Positions 17,010 through 26,515 of a stretch of DNA of 35,296 nucleotides are shown piece after piece. The position numbers and the translations under genes are program-made. The notes under the pieces were generated by a model. It made no database searches. It saw only the letters and a program-made list of their open reading frames with translations, and was not told where the DNA came from. Position 1 is the stretch's first letter; each line of letters opens with the position of its first letter. Source of the stretch: Bacteroidales bacterium (GTDB lineage: Bacteria; Bacteroidota; Bacteroidia; Bacteroidales; WRLA01); assembly GCA_031254805.1 (NCBI GenBank), contig JAIRTP010000103.1, positions 1 to 35,296 of the forward strand, given 5' to 3'.

Positions 17010-17651
17010 ATGTCAAATAAAAAAATGCTATTAAGTCCAAAGACGAAGAAGATATTACTCGGTCCTCTGAGCGCCGATAACCCTATTATGGTGCAAGTGT
17101 TGGGAATTTGCTCGGCGCTTGCCGTAACGGTTGAAATGAAGCCTGCGTTGGTCATGGGGCTATCCGTAATGATTGTGACGGCTTTCAGCAACTTGGCGAT
17201 CTCGTTGTTGCGGAATACCATTCCGCAACGAATCCGTATTATTGTACAATTAGTCGTTATTGCCTCGTTGGTGATTTTGGTTGATCAGACGCTTAAAGCT
17301 TTTTCTTACGAAGTGAGCAAACAATTGAGCGTTTTTGTCGGATTGATCATTACCAACTGTATTCTTATGGGGCGTTTAGAAGCGTTTGCAATGTCTAATA
17401 AACCATGGGATTCGTTTGTCGACGGCATCGGAAACGGATTTGGTTACGCTTGGATATTGGCAGTCGTGGCTTTCTTCAGAGAGTTGCTCGGTTCGGGAAA
17501 ACTTTTGGGGTATACGATCATTCCCGAATCGTTCTATGAATTTGGTTATCAAAATAATGGATTAATGATTTTACCTCCGATGACGCTGGTTATGTTAGGC
17601 ATTATCATTTGGATCAATAATTCCAAGCAACAAGGTAAAGATATTAAATAG
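17010..17651 (+). CDS. nqrD: Na+-translocating NADH:quinone reductase subunit D
   Basis: 213 residues with about six hydrophobic helices. The N-terminus with [22 protein letters not shown] (read in two parts: [12 protein letters not shown] and [10 protein letters not shown]) carries the conserved Cys of the first helix, and [14 protein letters not shown] is the inverted-repeat counterpart in which a second Cys lies. NqrD and NqrE form a pseudo-symmetric pair in the membrane that holds an Fe-S centre between these cysteines. It is 8 nt from nqrE. Confidence 0.96.
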   Translation: MSNKKMLLSPKTKKILLGPLSADNPIMVQVLGICSALAVTVEMKPALVMGLSVMIVTAFSNLAISLLRNTIPQRIRIIVQLVVIASLVILVDQTLKAFSYEVSKQLSVFVGLIITNCILMGRLEAFAMSNKPWDSFVDGIGNGFGYAWILAVVAFFRELLGSGKLLGYTIIPESFYEFGYQNNGLMILPPMTLVMLGIIIWINNSKQQGKDIK

Positions 17652-17659
17652 GAAGAGTT

Positions 17660-18274
17660 ATGGAAGCTGTTAATATATTCATTAAGTCGATTTTTGTAGA
17701 CAATATGATATTTGCCTATTTTTTAGGCATGTGTTCATATCTTGCCGTTTCGAAAACGGTAAAGACATCCGCGGGATTGGGAGTGGCCGTAATTTTCGTA
17801 TTGATTATTACGGTTCCTGTCAACTATTTATTGAATAGATATTTCCTCTCTCCGGGCGCAATGAGTTGGATATCTCCGGCAATGGCAAATGTAGATTTGG
17901 ATTTTCTCAGTTTTATCATTTTCATTGCGGTCATTGCCAGCATAACGCAATTGGTGGAGATGTTTGTAGAGAAATTTTCTCCGGCGTTATACTCTTCATT
18001 GGGAATTTTTCTTCCATTGATTGCCGTTAACTGCGCCATTATGGGCGGTTCGCTTTTTATGCAAGAACGCGATTACGCTAATATCGGCGAAGCGACGGCG
18101 TTTGCTTTTGGATCGGGAATTGGTTGGTTTATAGCTATTGTAGGCATTGCCGCCATTCGCGAAAAAATTAGATATTCCAATATCCCCAAATATTTGCAAG
18201 GGCTTGGCATTACGTTTATTATTGCCGGACTTATGGGAATTGCGTTTATGTGTTTTATGGGAATAAAATTGTAA
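17660..18274 (+). CDS. nqrE: Na+-translocating NADH:quinone reductase subunit E
   Basis: 204 residues with about six hydrophobic helices. The first helix contains FAYFLGMCSYLAVS with the conserved Cys, and the middle contains AVNCAIMGGSLFM with the second. It pairs with NqrD. An SD-like GGAAGAG lies just before the ATG, and the next gene starts 4 nt after the stop, so translation of nqrE and nqrF is probably coupled. Confidence 0.96.
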   Translation: MEAVNIFIKSIFVDNMIFAYFLGMCSYLAVSKTVKTSAGLGVAVIFVLIITVPVNYLLNRYFLSPGAMSWISPAMANVDLDFLSFIIFIAVIASITQLVEMFVEKFSPALYSSLGIFLPLIAVNCAIMGGSLFMQERDYANIGEATAFAFGSGIGWFIAIVGIAAIREKIRYSNIPKYLQGLGITFIIAGLMGIAFMCFMGIKL

Positions 18275-18278
18275 AAAA

Positions 18279-19532
18279 ATGGTAACTTCGAGTATAATAA
18301 CTATCGTATTAGCGGGAACTGCCGTTTTCTTAGGCATTATCTTATTGTTGATCATCCTGCTGCTTTATACTAAGAAAAAATTAACGCCGTCGGGATCAGT
18401 TGAAATATTGATCAATGATGAGAAAACAATTAATGTTCCGCAAGGGAATGCTTTATTAAGTACTTTAGCGAACCAAAAAATATTTTTGGCGTCGGCTTGC
18501 GGAGGCGGCGGAACATGCGGGATGTGCCGTTGCCGAGTTTTAGAAGGAGCTGGAACAATCTTACCGACCGAGATGGGCTTTTTTACGAGAAAAGAGCAAC
18601 AAAATCGTTGGAGATTAGCCTGTCAGGTAAAAGTGCGCGATAATTTGAAGATAGAGATATCTCCGGAAGTATTCGGTGTGAAAAAATGGGAATGTGAAGT
18701 TGTTTCTAACAGAAATGTCGCCACGTATATCAAAGAATTTGTTGTAAAACTTCCTGAAGGAGAAAATCTTAAGTTTCGGAGCGGCGGCTATATTCAAGTA
18801 GACGTTCCCATAACGGAGATCGATTATAAAGATATCGAAGTCGAAGAAAAATATCGTGAAGAATGGGGGATATTTCAGATGTGGGATTTGAAAATGCGCA
18901 ATCCGGAGCCTATTTTCAGAGCTTATTCTATGGCCAATGCGCCGTCGGAAGGGAACATTATTATGTTGAACGTGCGGATTGCTACGCCGCCGTTCGACAG
19001 AAATGCGGGCGGATTCATGAAAGTTAATCCGGGAATATGCTCCTCCTATATCTTTTCGCGTAAACCGGGCGACAAAATCACTATTTCAGGGCCTTATGGC
19101 GAGTTTTTTATTAAAGAGACTCAAAATGAAATGATGTTCATCGGCGGCGGAGCAGGAATGGCTCCCATGCGATCTCATATTTTTGACCAATTTCTGACAA
19201 AAAGAACAACGCGTAAAGCTTCTTTCTGGTATGGAGGACGTTCGTTGAGAGAGTTGTTTTATATTGATCAATTCCATGCTATTGAGAAAGAATTTACTAA
19301 TTTCAATTTTCATGTGGCGTTGTCGGCTCCTTTGCCGGAAGATAATTGGACGGGACCGACGGGATTTATCCATCAAGTAATTTTCGATCAATACTTAAAA
19401 GACCATCCTGCTCCGGAAGATATCGAATATTATATTTGCGGTCCTGCCGCCATGACTAATGCCATTATTGATATGCTTGATAATCTTGGCGTTCCGAAGG
19501 AAAATATTATGTTCGATGATTTTGGAAATTAA
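18279..19532 (+). CDS. nqrF: Na+-translocating NADH:quinone reductase subunit F (NADH-oxidising subunit)
   Basis: 417 residues. One N-terminal membrane helix (~5-30) precedes a ferredoxin-like domain with the [2Fe-2S] ligands Cys74, Cys80, Cys83 and Cys115. A ferredoxin-reductase module follows: FAD motif RAYSMAN (214-220), NADH motif GGGAGMAP, and the C-terminal YYICGPAAM and MFDDFGN ending. It takes electrons from NADH into the complex. It is the last gene of the operon and faces the nucleoside kinase gene, with only 9 nt between the stops and no clear terminator. Confidence 0.98.
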   Translation: MVTSSIITIVLAGTAVFLGIILLLIILLLYTKKKLTPSGSVEILINDEKTINVPQGNALLSTLANQKIFLASACGGGGTCGMCRCRVLEGAGTILPTEMGFFTRKEQQNRWRLACQVKVRDNLKIEISPEVFGVKKWECEVVSNRNVATYIKEFVVKLPEGENLKFRSGGYIQVDVPITEIDYKDIEVEEKYREEWGIFQMWDLKMRNPEPIFRAYSMANAPSEGNIIMLNVRIATPPFDRNAGGFMKVNPGICSSYIFSRKPGDKITISGPYGEFFIKETQNEMMFIGGGAGMAPMRSHIFDQFLTKRTTRKASFWYGGRSLRELFYIDQFHAIEKEFTNFNFHVALSAPLPEDNWTGPTGFIHQVIFDQYLKDHPAPEDIEYYICGPAAMTNAIIDMLDNLGVPKENIMFDDFGN

Positions 19533-19541
19533 TAAAATGTA

Positions 19542-21206
19542 TTAATATCTGAAGCTACTTCCCGTTAAAAATTCTCTTAAAATAGAAGTCGGCGGAATTT
19601 CTCGGATTCCAATTGGTTTGAAGTACGAGAGGATTCGCAATAACCGTTGCGCGTCGTTATATGCGGGCTCATTTTCGGGGACTTCGTTCAACAGCGGAAC
19701 GGCGTCGTATTTCAAAACGCCCAATTCATAGATCAATGCCGAGTTAAACATGATATTTGCATTCTCTTGAAATGGAAAAATATTCTTTTCTTCGCCGATT
19801 CTGACGCTTGGCCAGCGATTGATCGTTTCCAAAGCGGAATAATCGCGATATTTTGCATCGCGAACCATTCTACGAATCAATCTGTTGTCGGAAGTGGAGA
19901 TATAATCCTGACGATCGATTGCAATTTGCGTCAAGGCCGAGATAAATATTAAATATTTCATCTCTCTCGGGATCCTTTCGGTAAGACGCGGATTCAGTCC
20001 GTGGATTCCTTCAATGATGACGATATCCGAAGGGTTTATTTTCATTCTTGTTCCTTCTGGCGCACGGCATCCTGTTTTAAAGTCGAATTTTGGGATGATC
20101 GTCTCTTCTCCCCGGGCAAGAGTCGCCAAATCTTCGTTAAATTTTTGCAAGTCTAAAGCCTCGATACTTTCAAAGTCATAGTTGCCGTTTTCGTCGAGCG
20201 GCGTATCTTCTCTATTGATAAAATAATCGTCTAAGGAGATGGCATAAGGATGAATACCGGAAGCGCCTAATTGTACCGCCAATCGTTTGCTGAATGTTGT
20301 TTTTCCTGAAGAAGAAGGCCCTGCAATCAGGACAAAACGAATTTTATCGCTTTGCAAATGAATCATATCGGCAATTTGCGCAATTTTTTTCTCCTGCAAA
20401 GCTTCCGCAATTTTGATCAACATAGAAGCGTGATCCTCCTCTACATGCATATTGACGTCGGGAATATTCTTTGCCTGCACTAATTTTGCCCACTCTTTAT
20501 GTTCTTTAAAAATCTCTGCCAATTTAGGATGATCTTCTTTTTTTTCTACTATCGTAGGATTTGCAGGATTGGGAACGCGAAGCAGAACGCCTCCCTGATA
20601 AAGGTCTATATCAAAGATGCTCAAACATTTGGTCGACGGCGCCAGATAACCGTGTAAATAATTAACGGAGTCGTCCAAGCGGTTAATGATCGTATATAAT
20701 CTATTTAACGATTTAAAAAGGCGCGCTTTTTCCGTCAATTTTCCCTCTTTGAATAACGCCAAAGCATCCTTTGTAGGTATTTTTTGCGTAATAAAAGGTA
20801 AATCGGCTCGAATGATCTCTTGCATTCGTTTCTTTAGAACGGCGATGAATTTTTCATCTAACGTAACCGGCAATTGCTTGAAAGAGAAGTAATAACCATG
20901 AGGGACTGAATTTTCCAATGTAACCGATGTTTGCCGATAGAGATCTTGCATAGCTTTGTACAGAACAAATGTTATACTGCGAAAATAGATACGCCTTCCG
21001 GCGGCATCGGTATAATCAAAGAAACGAACGTTAATCGGCTTATAGATAGGATAATTCAAATCTTGAACCAAATTATTCACATAAACGCCCAAAATGGGAT
21101 AAGCCAATTTTATCTTTTGATCGTCGCAAATCTCTTTCAAAGTTGTTCCCAACAGATACCTTTTGTATGCGCCGGTATTCTCGCAATAAACTTCAATATG
21201 CCTCAT
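19542..21206 (-). CDS. Nucleoside kinase with N-terminal TGS/ThrRS-like region (uridine kinase-related)
   Basis: 554 residues. Residues ~1-65 resemble a TGS domain and ~70-250 a threonyl-tRNA-synthetase-like second domain. The kinase domain begins near 285 with the P-loop GPSSSGKTT (296-304), then SLDDYFINREDTPLD, typical of uridine kinase/phosphoribulokinase folds, and IIEGIHGLNPRL. Such fusion proteins are common in Bacteroidetes and Firmicutes and are annotated as nucleoside kinases. The exact substrate is uncertain; uridine or cytidine phosphorylation in salvage is the usual guess. A hairpin at 21235-21258 lies 28 nt before the ATG. Confidence 0.88.
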   Translation of the reverse strand: MRHIEVYCENTGAYKRYLLGTTLKEICDDQKIKLAYPILGVYVNNLVQDLNYPIYKPINVRFFDYTDAAGRRIYFRSITFVLYKAMQDLYRQTSVTLENSVPHGYYFSFKQLPVTLDEKFIAVLKKRMQEIIRADLPFITQKIPTKDALALFKEGKLTEKARLFKSLNRLYTIINRLDDSVNYLHGYLAPSTKCLSIFDIDLYQGGVLLRVPNPANPTIVEKKEDHPKLAEIFKEHKEWAKLVQAKNIPDVNMHVEEDHASMLIKIAEALQEKKIAQIADMIHLQSDKIRFVLIAGPSSSGKTTFSKRLAVQLGASGIHPYAISLDDYFINREDTPLDENGNYDFESIEALDLQKFNEDLATLARGEETIIPKFDFKTGCRAPEGTRMKINPSDIVIIEGIHGLNPRLTERIPREMKYLIFISALTQIAIDRQDYISTSDNRLIRRMVRDAKYRDYSALETINRWPSVRIGEEKNIFPFQENANIMFNSALIYELGVLKYDAVPLLNEVPENEPAYNDAQRLLRILSYFKPIGIREIPPTSILREFLTGSSFRY

Positions 21207-21234
21207 AAAAAAAACAAAAATTATTATTTAAATA

Positions 21235-21258
21235 ACGGGGTAACCAATGCTACCCCGT
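21235..21258 (-). terminator. 8-bp hairpin between the M16 peptidase and nucleoside kinase genes
   Basis: Bases 21235-21242 (ACGGGGTA) pair with 21251-21258 (TACCCCGT) around an 8-nt loop. On the minus strand an A/T-rich run with many Ts follows and leads to the kinase ATG. It may end transcripts from the M16 peptidase gene or act in the kinase leader; the sequence does not decide between these. Confidence 0.45.
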
Positions 21259-21300
21259 AAATTTAATTATTTCCAATATTTATGCCGAAAACGGCCATTG

Positions 21301-24207
21301 TTAATATCCAAAAATCTCCTCCAATGTTAATTTTTGAATCGGTCCGTATTTTTGCAACTCTTCAAAAGGAGTTTCCACTTCTTTCGAAAGAATAAAATAG
21401 GTTTTATGTTGATTCTTTATATATTCCTGATTGAATTTTTTAACATCGGCGAGCGTAAATTTCGGAATAGCATCATAAAGATCTTTACGCATATCGTGAT
21501 TGGCGCCTAATTTTTGGTTCGCCATATAGCGCCAAATAATATTCATTTTTGTAATACGTTCGGTCGCTATCTGCGTTTTAAGTCCTTCTTTTGCATTTGC
21601 GAAAGCTACTTCCGACTCAGGCATTTCGTTAAACAGTTCGTTGAAAGCGTCCAAAGCATCGATGATCTTGTCGTTTTGAGTGGCAATAAGCGCATAATTC
21701 TCATAATATTCATCTTTTTTAAGAGGAACGTTATATCTGGAGCGCGCCATATAAGCCAAAGAGCGTTTTTCCCTCATCTCTTGGAAAACAATCGCATTCA
21801 TTCCTCCGCCAAAATAAGAGTTATACATAGAGACGACAGGATATAACGAAGCATCATAAGGAACGCTGCGGGAGTAAGTTTGCAAACGTGATTGATTGGC
21901 GTCGTAATGCGCCCAATATACCTTATTGCTCGTCGTTTCTAATTGCGGAAACTCTTTTGTCGCAGGCGGATCAAGTAATTCGTCTCCGATTTTATGATAT
22001 TTTTCGAGGATATTGGCTAACCCGTTCGCCGTCTCTGTTCCGTAATATAATATTTGATGTTTATATTTCGTGAGATTTTTAATAATATCCAACAATTCTG
22101 TCGACGTTAAGGCATGAAGTTCCGTTTCGCTAAGCTTATAATTGACATAATCTTTCCCTTTTTCGCCGTAATTGACCAATGCGTTCAACGTTTGATTTTG
22201 ATTGGCTTTGGCGTCGTCTCTTGATTTCAAAATATCTGTGATGACATTTTTCAACGCTTCATCGTTGGGTTGCGGATCGGAAAGCAATGCCTCAACCAAA
22301 GTTAACGCTTTTTCCATGTTGTCGCTCAATCCCGATACATAGATTCTCGACTCTTCTTGTCCGGCATAAATTCCGTAAGAACAAGCCAATTTATAAAATT
22401 CTTGTTGGATCTCCTCGGGCGAATATTTTGAAGTTCCCAAATATTCCAAATAATCGATTGCAATAGGCAGTTTCAAATTGTTAAAAGTTCCCATCGGAAA
22501 ATGAAAATAGAGAGAAAAAGTTTTATTCTCTTTATTTTGAATGGATAATATTTCAGAACCTTTAAACGGGACTTTTGTGATTTCCTTATCGAAATCGATA
22601 AAAACAGGTTCGATGCTCGCTGTTTTGGAAGCTTTTATCTCTTTTAAAAAATCCGATTCCACGTCGCGATTGACATGAATCGGCGTAATATCAGGTTTCG
22701 CTATTTTGGATATTTCAGGCGGAGTCCCTTGCAATTTATAAACGGCTACATAGTTGTTGTTCAAATATTTATTGGCAAAGTCCACGATCTGTTGTTTGGT
22801 GATTTTGCTATACGTTTCAATCAATTTACACGCTTCATTCCATGGAATATTGTTCATAAAAGAACTTGAGAGCCACATAGCGCGTCCGGAATTGCTTTCA
22901 AGGCGTCTCATTCCGTGTAATTTCATATTGTCGATGGCGGCTTGCAACATCCAATCTTCAAATTGACCTTGTTTTAGCAACTCTATTTGTTCAATGATCA
23001 AATCTTTAACTTCGTCGAGCGTTTGTCCGGTTTTAGGAGCTCCACCGAAAATCAATGAAGAATTATCGCATAATTCATAAGTCGTCGCATAAGCGTAATA
23101 TACTTTCTGTTTCTGAACAAGATTTATATCGATCAAGCCGGCTTTTCCGTTATACATCATTTCGGACAACATATTGGCGATATAAATATCGGGATGATTG
23201 GCGGGCAGATCCAATCTGTAACCAAAACGAATATTTTCCGCTTCCAATCCGACGACTTCTTTTTTAATCGGCTCGGCAATCGGCGATTCCGGTTTTACTT
23301 TCAATTCAGGCGCGTCGCCCGACGGCAAAACGCTGAAATATTTATCGATCAATCGGATGGCTTCGTCATAATCAAAATCTCCCGACATAACGACCGCCAT
23401 ATTGTTTGCAACATAATAAGTAGAATAAAATTCACGAATATTTTTCATCGAAGGATTTCTTAAATGTTCCTGAGATCCTAACGTTGTTTGTTGGCCGTAA
23501 GGATGGTTTGGATAAAGTCCTTCAAAAAGCGCTTCGGTCACTTTGCGATTGTCCTGCGTGAGCGACATGTTTTTCTCTTCGTAGATTGTTTCCAATTCAG
23601 AATGGAAAAGCCTTAAAACAGGGTTTAAAAAGCGGTCGGCCTGAATTTTTGCCCAATTTTCGAGTTGATTGGAAGGAATATTTTCTATATAAATGGTATA
23701 ATCGTTCGATGTTCCCGCATTTGTTCCCTTTGCGCCGATAGCTTGCATCAATTTGTCGTATTCATTCGGAATGGCCAATTTGGAAGCCTCAAAAGAGATG
23801 CTGTCGATCACTCGATATAGTTGCGCGCGCTCTTCTTCTTCGGTCAGCGTTCGATATATTTCAAACAGCGAATCGATCTGCGCGATCATTCCTTTTTCCG
23901 TTTCCCAATCTAACGTTCCGAAATTAGGACTTCCTTTAAACATCATATGCTCAAAATAGTGCGCCAAACCTGTCGTTTCCGACGGATCGTTTTTACTCCC
24001 CGCTTTTACCGGAATATAAGTTTGAATACGCGGTTCGTCTTTATAAACCGTTAGAAATACTTTTAATCCATTATTCAATGTATAAATGCGCGTATTCATC
24101 GGGTCGTCCGGGACCGTTTCATATTTATACTTTTTCGTTTCTCCGCAACTGCTTAATAAAATGATTAAGGACGCCAATAATAGGGGGATAAATTTCAATG
24201 TCTTCAT
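21301..24207 (-). CDS. M16 (insulinase/pitrilysin) family zinc metallopeptidase, lipoprotein
   Basis: 968 residues, the length of a full two-half M16 peptidase. The signal peptide ends in a lipobox (LLSSC, Cys21), so it should be lipid-anchored in the cell envelope. The inverted zinc motif HYFEH gives His83, Glu86 and His87, and the third ligand is expected in SELETIYEEK (~203-212). The second half (~550-968) is the non-catalytic M16C-like partner, with a late GGMNAIVFQEMREKRSLAY motif typical of such halves. M16 enzymes degrade peptides in a closed chamber, and envelope members probably digest small peptides for import. It has its own -7 element at 24251-24258. Confidence 0.94.
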   Translation of the reverse strand: MKTLKFIPLLLASLIILLSSCGETKKYKYETVPDDPMNTRIYTLNNGLKVFLTVYKDEPRIQTYIPVKAGSKNDPSETTGLAHYFEHMMFKGSPNFGTLDWETEKGMIAQIDSLFEIYRTLTEEEERAQLYRVIDSISFEASKLAIPNEYDKLMQAIGAKGTNAGTSNDYTIYIENIPSNQLENWAKIQADRFLNPVLRLFHSELETIYEEKNMSLTQDNRKVTEALFEGLYPNHPYGQQTTLGSQEHLRNPSMKNIREFYSTYYVANNMAVVMSGDFDYDEAIRLIDKYFSVLPSGDAPELKVKPESPIAEPIKKEVVGLEAENIRFGYRLDLPANHPDIYIANMLSEMMYNGKAGLIDINLVQKQKVYYAYATTYELCDNSSLIFGGAPKTGQTLDEVKDLIIEQIELLKQGQFEDWMLQAAIDNMKLHGMRRLESNSGRAMWLSSSFMNNIPWNEACKLIETYSKITKQQIVDFANKYLNNNYVAVYKLQGTPPEISKIAKPDITPIHVNRDVESDFLKEIKASKTASIEPVFIDFDKEITKVPFKGSEILSIQNKENKTFSLYFHFPMGTFNNLKLPIAIDYLEYLGTSKYSPEEIQQEFYKLACSYGIYAGQEESRIYVSGLSDNMEKALTLVEALLSDPQPNDEALKNVITDILKSRDDAKANQNQTLNALVNYGEKGKDYVNYKLSETELHALTSTELLDIIKNLTKYKHQILYYGTETANGLANILEKYHKIGDELLDPPATKEFPQLETTSNKVYWAHYDANQSRLQTYSRSVPYDASLYPVVSMYNSYFGGGMNAIVFQEMREKRSLAYMARSRYNVPLKKDEYYENYALIATQNDKIIDALDAFNELFNEMPESEVAFANAKEGLKTQIATERITKMNIIWRYMANQKLGANHDMRKDLYDAIPKFTLADVKKFNQEYIKNQHKTYFILSKEVETPFEELQKYGPIQKLTLEEIFGY

Positions 24208-24250
24208 AATTCGTTATTTTAATTAATAAATACAAAAATCAGATTGATTG

Positions 24251-24258
24251 CAAAGGTA
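24251..24258 (-). promoter_or_regulatory. -7 promoter element of the M16 peptidase gene
   Basis: The minus strand reads TACCTTTG (TAnnTTTG), 43 nt before the ATG at 24207. A -33 partner is not obvious. Confidence 0.5.
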
Positions 24259-24372
24259 GGGAAGTTTATCAAAAAAGAGCTATTTGCAGGTATTTCTTTT
24301 TGAATGATTTTAAATTTTTATTTCAGGTAACATTCGCTCAAACGACAAAATTTTACATAGCCGTTATTTTTG

Positions 24373-24380
24373 TAATTTTG
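24373..24380 (+). promoter_or_regulatory. -7 promoter element for the TrmH-family/PMI gene pair
   Basis: TAATTTTG followed by CA, 24 nt before ATG 24405. It supports the short start of the methyltransferase, since the open frame reaches back to 24300, upstream of this element. Confidence 0.55.
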
Positions 24381-24404
24381 CATTTTCAAAAAAGACACGT
24401 AAAA

Positions 24405-24932
24405 ATGGCGCTAAAACTCAAAATGGATGAATTGGGAAGAATGACGCCCGATGAATTTCATAAAGCGGAAAAATTTCCTATCGTAGTTGTGCTTGATAAC
24501 ATCCGAAGCATGAATAATATTGGATCGTTTTTCAGAACTGCCGACGCTTTTCTTTTGCAAGAATTGATTTTGTGCGGCATTACGGCGACGCCTCCGCATC
24601 GCGACATCCATAAAACAGCTTTAGGCGCCGCTGAAACCGTCGCATGGCGTTATTTCAAAACCACTTTGGAAGCTATTGACGCATTAAAAAAGGAAGGTTA
24701 TCAGATTGTTTCCGTGGAACAAGTCGCCGACAGTACAAAATTGAATGGAAAATTTGAGATCAATCCGCCTGTTGCGCTTGTTTTTGGAAATGAGGTGGAG
24801 GGCGTCGAGCAAGAAGTTGTCGATTGTTCAGATTTTTGCGTAGAGATTCCGCAATACGGCACTAAACATTCGTTAAATGTAACCGTTTGCGCAGGTATTG
24901 TTATTTGGGAATTTTTCAAGAAGTTACAATAA
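24405..24932 (+). CDS. TrmH/SpoU-family RNA 2'-O-methyltransferase
   Basis: 175 residues from ATG 24405. The three SPOUT motifs are present: motif 1 NIRSMNNIGSFFRTAD, motif 2 LVFGNEVEGV, and motif 3 IPQYGTKHSLNVTVCAGI with the trefoil-knot SAM site. There is no N-terminal substrate-binding domain, so it is a compact SpoU-type enzyme acting on tRNA or rRNA; the target nucleotide is unknown. The frame remains open 35 codons upstream, but that part is hydrophobic and lies before the -7 element, so it was excluded. The mannose-6-phosphate isomerase gene starts 6 nt after its stop. Confidence 0.93.
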   Translation: MALKLKMDELGRMTPDEFHKAEKFPIVVVLDNIRSMNNIGSFFRTADAFLLQELILCGITATPPHRDIHKTALGAAETVAWRYFKTTLEAIDALKKEGYQIVSVEQVADSTKLNGKFEINPPVALVFGNEVEGVEQEVVDCSDFCVEIPQYGTKHSLNVTVCAGIVIWEFFKKLQ

Positions 24933-24938
24933 AATTCT

Positions 24939-25919
24939 ATGATGAATAAACTATATCCGATGAAATTTCAACCTTTGTTGAAAGAAAAAATATGGGGAGG
25001 AACTCATCTTCATGCGCTTTCCGAAGAAGCTATTCCGGACGCTTTTTATGGCGAAGCATGGTTGCTTTCCGGTATTGAAGGAGAAGAAACGGTAGTCCTT
25101 AACGGATGGCTTGCCGAGAATAATATCAGCGAATTGATCGAGATATTTATGGGAGATTTGGTTGGCGATAAGGTTTTTGAACAATACGAAGAGGATTTTC
25201 CGCTTCTTTTTAAATTGATCGACGCTGCCGACGATCTCTCTATTCAAGTTCATCCGAACGATGAATTGGCGCAAAAAAGAAACCTTGAAAGAGGAAAAAC
25301 GGAAATGTGGTACGTCATGGAAGCGGAAGAAGGAGCGGAATTGATTTCCGGATTCGATAAACAGATCGACAAAGAATCTTTCCAAAAACTTATTACGCAA
25401 CAACGCTTGGAAAGCGTTCTGAACAGAGAAAAAGTGCATGCGGGCGATGTCTTTTTTATGCCGGCCGGCCGCGTTCACTCCATTGGAAAAGGAATTTTAT
25501 TGGCGGAAATACAACAAAGTTCGGACACGACCTATCGTATTTATGATTGGGGCCGAAAGGATGCGCAAGAAAATGAACGGGAACTGCATGTCGAAGAAGC
25601 TTTAGACGCCATTGATTTTAAGGTAGAAAAGAATTATCGAACAAATTATCAATCCATTAATAACGCTACTATTCCCGTCGTCGCATCTTCTTTCTTCAAT
25701 ACCAATATCCTCTCCGCGACAGACCCCATTCGCAAAGATTTCTCTGAATTAGACTCTTTTGTCGTATATCTTTGCGTAGAAGGCGCGTTGGATTTGAAAT
25801 ATAGCGAGGGGAAAATTGCACTGCAAAGAGGCGAGATTATTTTAATTCCTAACGCTGTCAATGAAATTATGCTTATTCCTAAACAAGCGGCAAAAGTTTT
25901 GGAAGTTTATGTTCCATGA
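24939..25919 (+). CDS. manA: Mannose-6-phosphate isomerase, class I
   Basis: 326 residues from ATG 24939, with a second ATG directly after. KFQPLLKEKIWGG is the typical start. Zinc ligands are visible at Gln103 and His105 (SIQVHPND), Glu122 (GKTEMWYV) and His180 (PAGRVHSIGKG). It interconverts mannose-6-phosphate and fructose-6-phosphate, feeding GDP-mannose synthesis or mannose use. It is the short Bacteroidetes/Firmicutes type. It is only 6 nt from the RNA methyltransferase gene and shares its promoter. Confidence 0.95.
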   Translation: MMNKLYPMKFQPLLKEKIWGGTHLHALSEEAIPDAFYGEAWLLSGIEGEETVVLNGWLAENNISELIEIFMGDLVGDKVFEQYEEDFPLLFKLIDAADDLSIQVHPNDELAQKRNLERGKTEMWYVMEAEEGAELISGFDKQIDKESFQKLITQQRLESVLNREKVHAGDVFFMPAGRVHSIGKGILLAEIQQSSDTTYRIYDWGRKDAQENERELHVEEALDAIDFKVEKNYRTNYQSINNATIPVVASSFFNTNILSATDPIRKDFSELDSFVVYLCVEGALDLKYSEGKIALQRGEIILIPNAVNEIMLIPKQAAKVLEVYVP

Positions 25920-25986
25920 AATAAATCTTAAATCTAAAAAATTGAATTTACCAAGTAGTTAAATTTAATATATGAATTATTATTTT

Positions 25987-25994
25987 TATCTTTG
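25987..25994 (+). promoter_or_regulatory. -7 promoter element upstream of the zinc-ribbon/CD225 gene
   Basis: TATCTTTG followed by CAG, 25 nt before ATG 26020, matching TAnnTTTG. This sets the CD225 and DUF2752 genes apart from the isomerase gene upstream. Confidence 0.6.
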
Positions 25995-26019
25995 CAGCGA
26001 TAATAAATAATAAAACATC

Positions 26020-26466
26020 ATGAAACATTGTACTCAATGCGGAGAGCAGAATTTAGATAATGCATCTTTTTGTTCGAAATGCGGAGCTTCTTTGTATGTA
26101 AAAGATCCCTCTTATAAAGCTCCTGGCCAATATGTCGAGGTGGCGCCACAGAATCCGAATTATCATTATGATAATCCGCAACAACCTTCAAAACCGCCGA
26201 TGTCGCCCACATATCTTTGGCAATCGATTGTAGTGACTATCATATGTTGCATGCCGCTTGGCATTCCGGCGATTGTGAATGCTTCACAAGTTGAAACACG
26301 TTATTTACAAGGCAATTACGAAGGTTCGCTAAGGGCTTCCAGAAATGCAAAAAGCTTTTGTATGTGGGGACTTATAGCCGGAATTGTCGGAACAATCGCT
26401 TATATTTTATTGATGATTTTTGGAATAGCTGGAGGCTCTTTATTAGATTCGCTGAATTATTATTAG
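26020..26466 (+). CDS. Zinc-ribbon CD225/dispanin-family membrane protein
   Basis: 148 residues. An N-terminal zinc ribbon has Cys4, Cys7, Cys18 and Cys21, then a Pro/Gln/Asn-rich linker (~30-65). The C-terminal part matches the CD225/dispanin pattern: PPMSPTYLWQSI, a first hydrophobic segment with CCMPLGIPAIVNAS, a polar loop with QGNYEGSLRASRNAKSF, and a second hydrophobic helix. The bacterial role of CD225 proteins is not known. The DUF2752 gene follows in another frame, and the two appear to overlap or abut, as they often occur together in Bacteroidetes as far as I recall. Confidence 0.88.
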   Translation: MKHCTQCGEQNLDNASFCSKCGASLYVKDPSYKAPGQYVEVAPQNPNYHYDNPQQPSKPPMSPTYLWQSIVVTIICCMPLGIPAIVNASQVETRYLQGNYEGSLRASRNAKSFCMWGLIAGIVGTIAYILLMIFGIAGGSLLDSLNYY

Positions 26467-26515
26467 ACTCACAAGAAAAAGACTTGCCATTCTTGCAGCC
26501 CTCTTAATTGCGGGC

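Noticed and set aside
21284-21295. GCCG/CGGC mini-hairpin after the M16 peptidase stop
   Set aside because: A 4-bp stem without a T-run is too weak to call a terminator.
24300-24404. N-terminal extension of the TrmH-family methyltransferase
   Set aside because: The extra residues are hydrophobic and unlike the family, and a good -7 element (24373-24380) lies within them.
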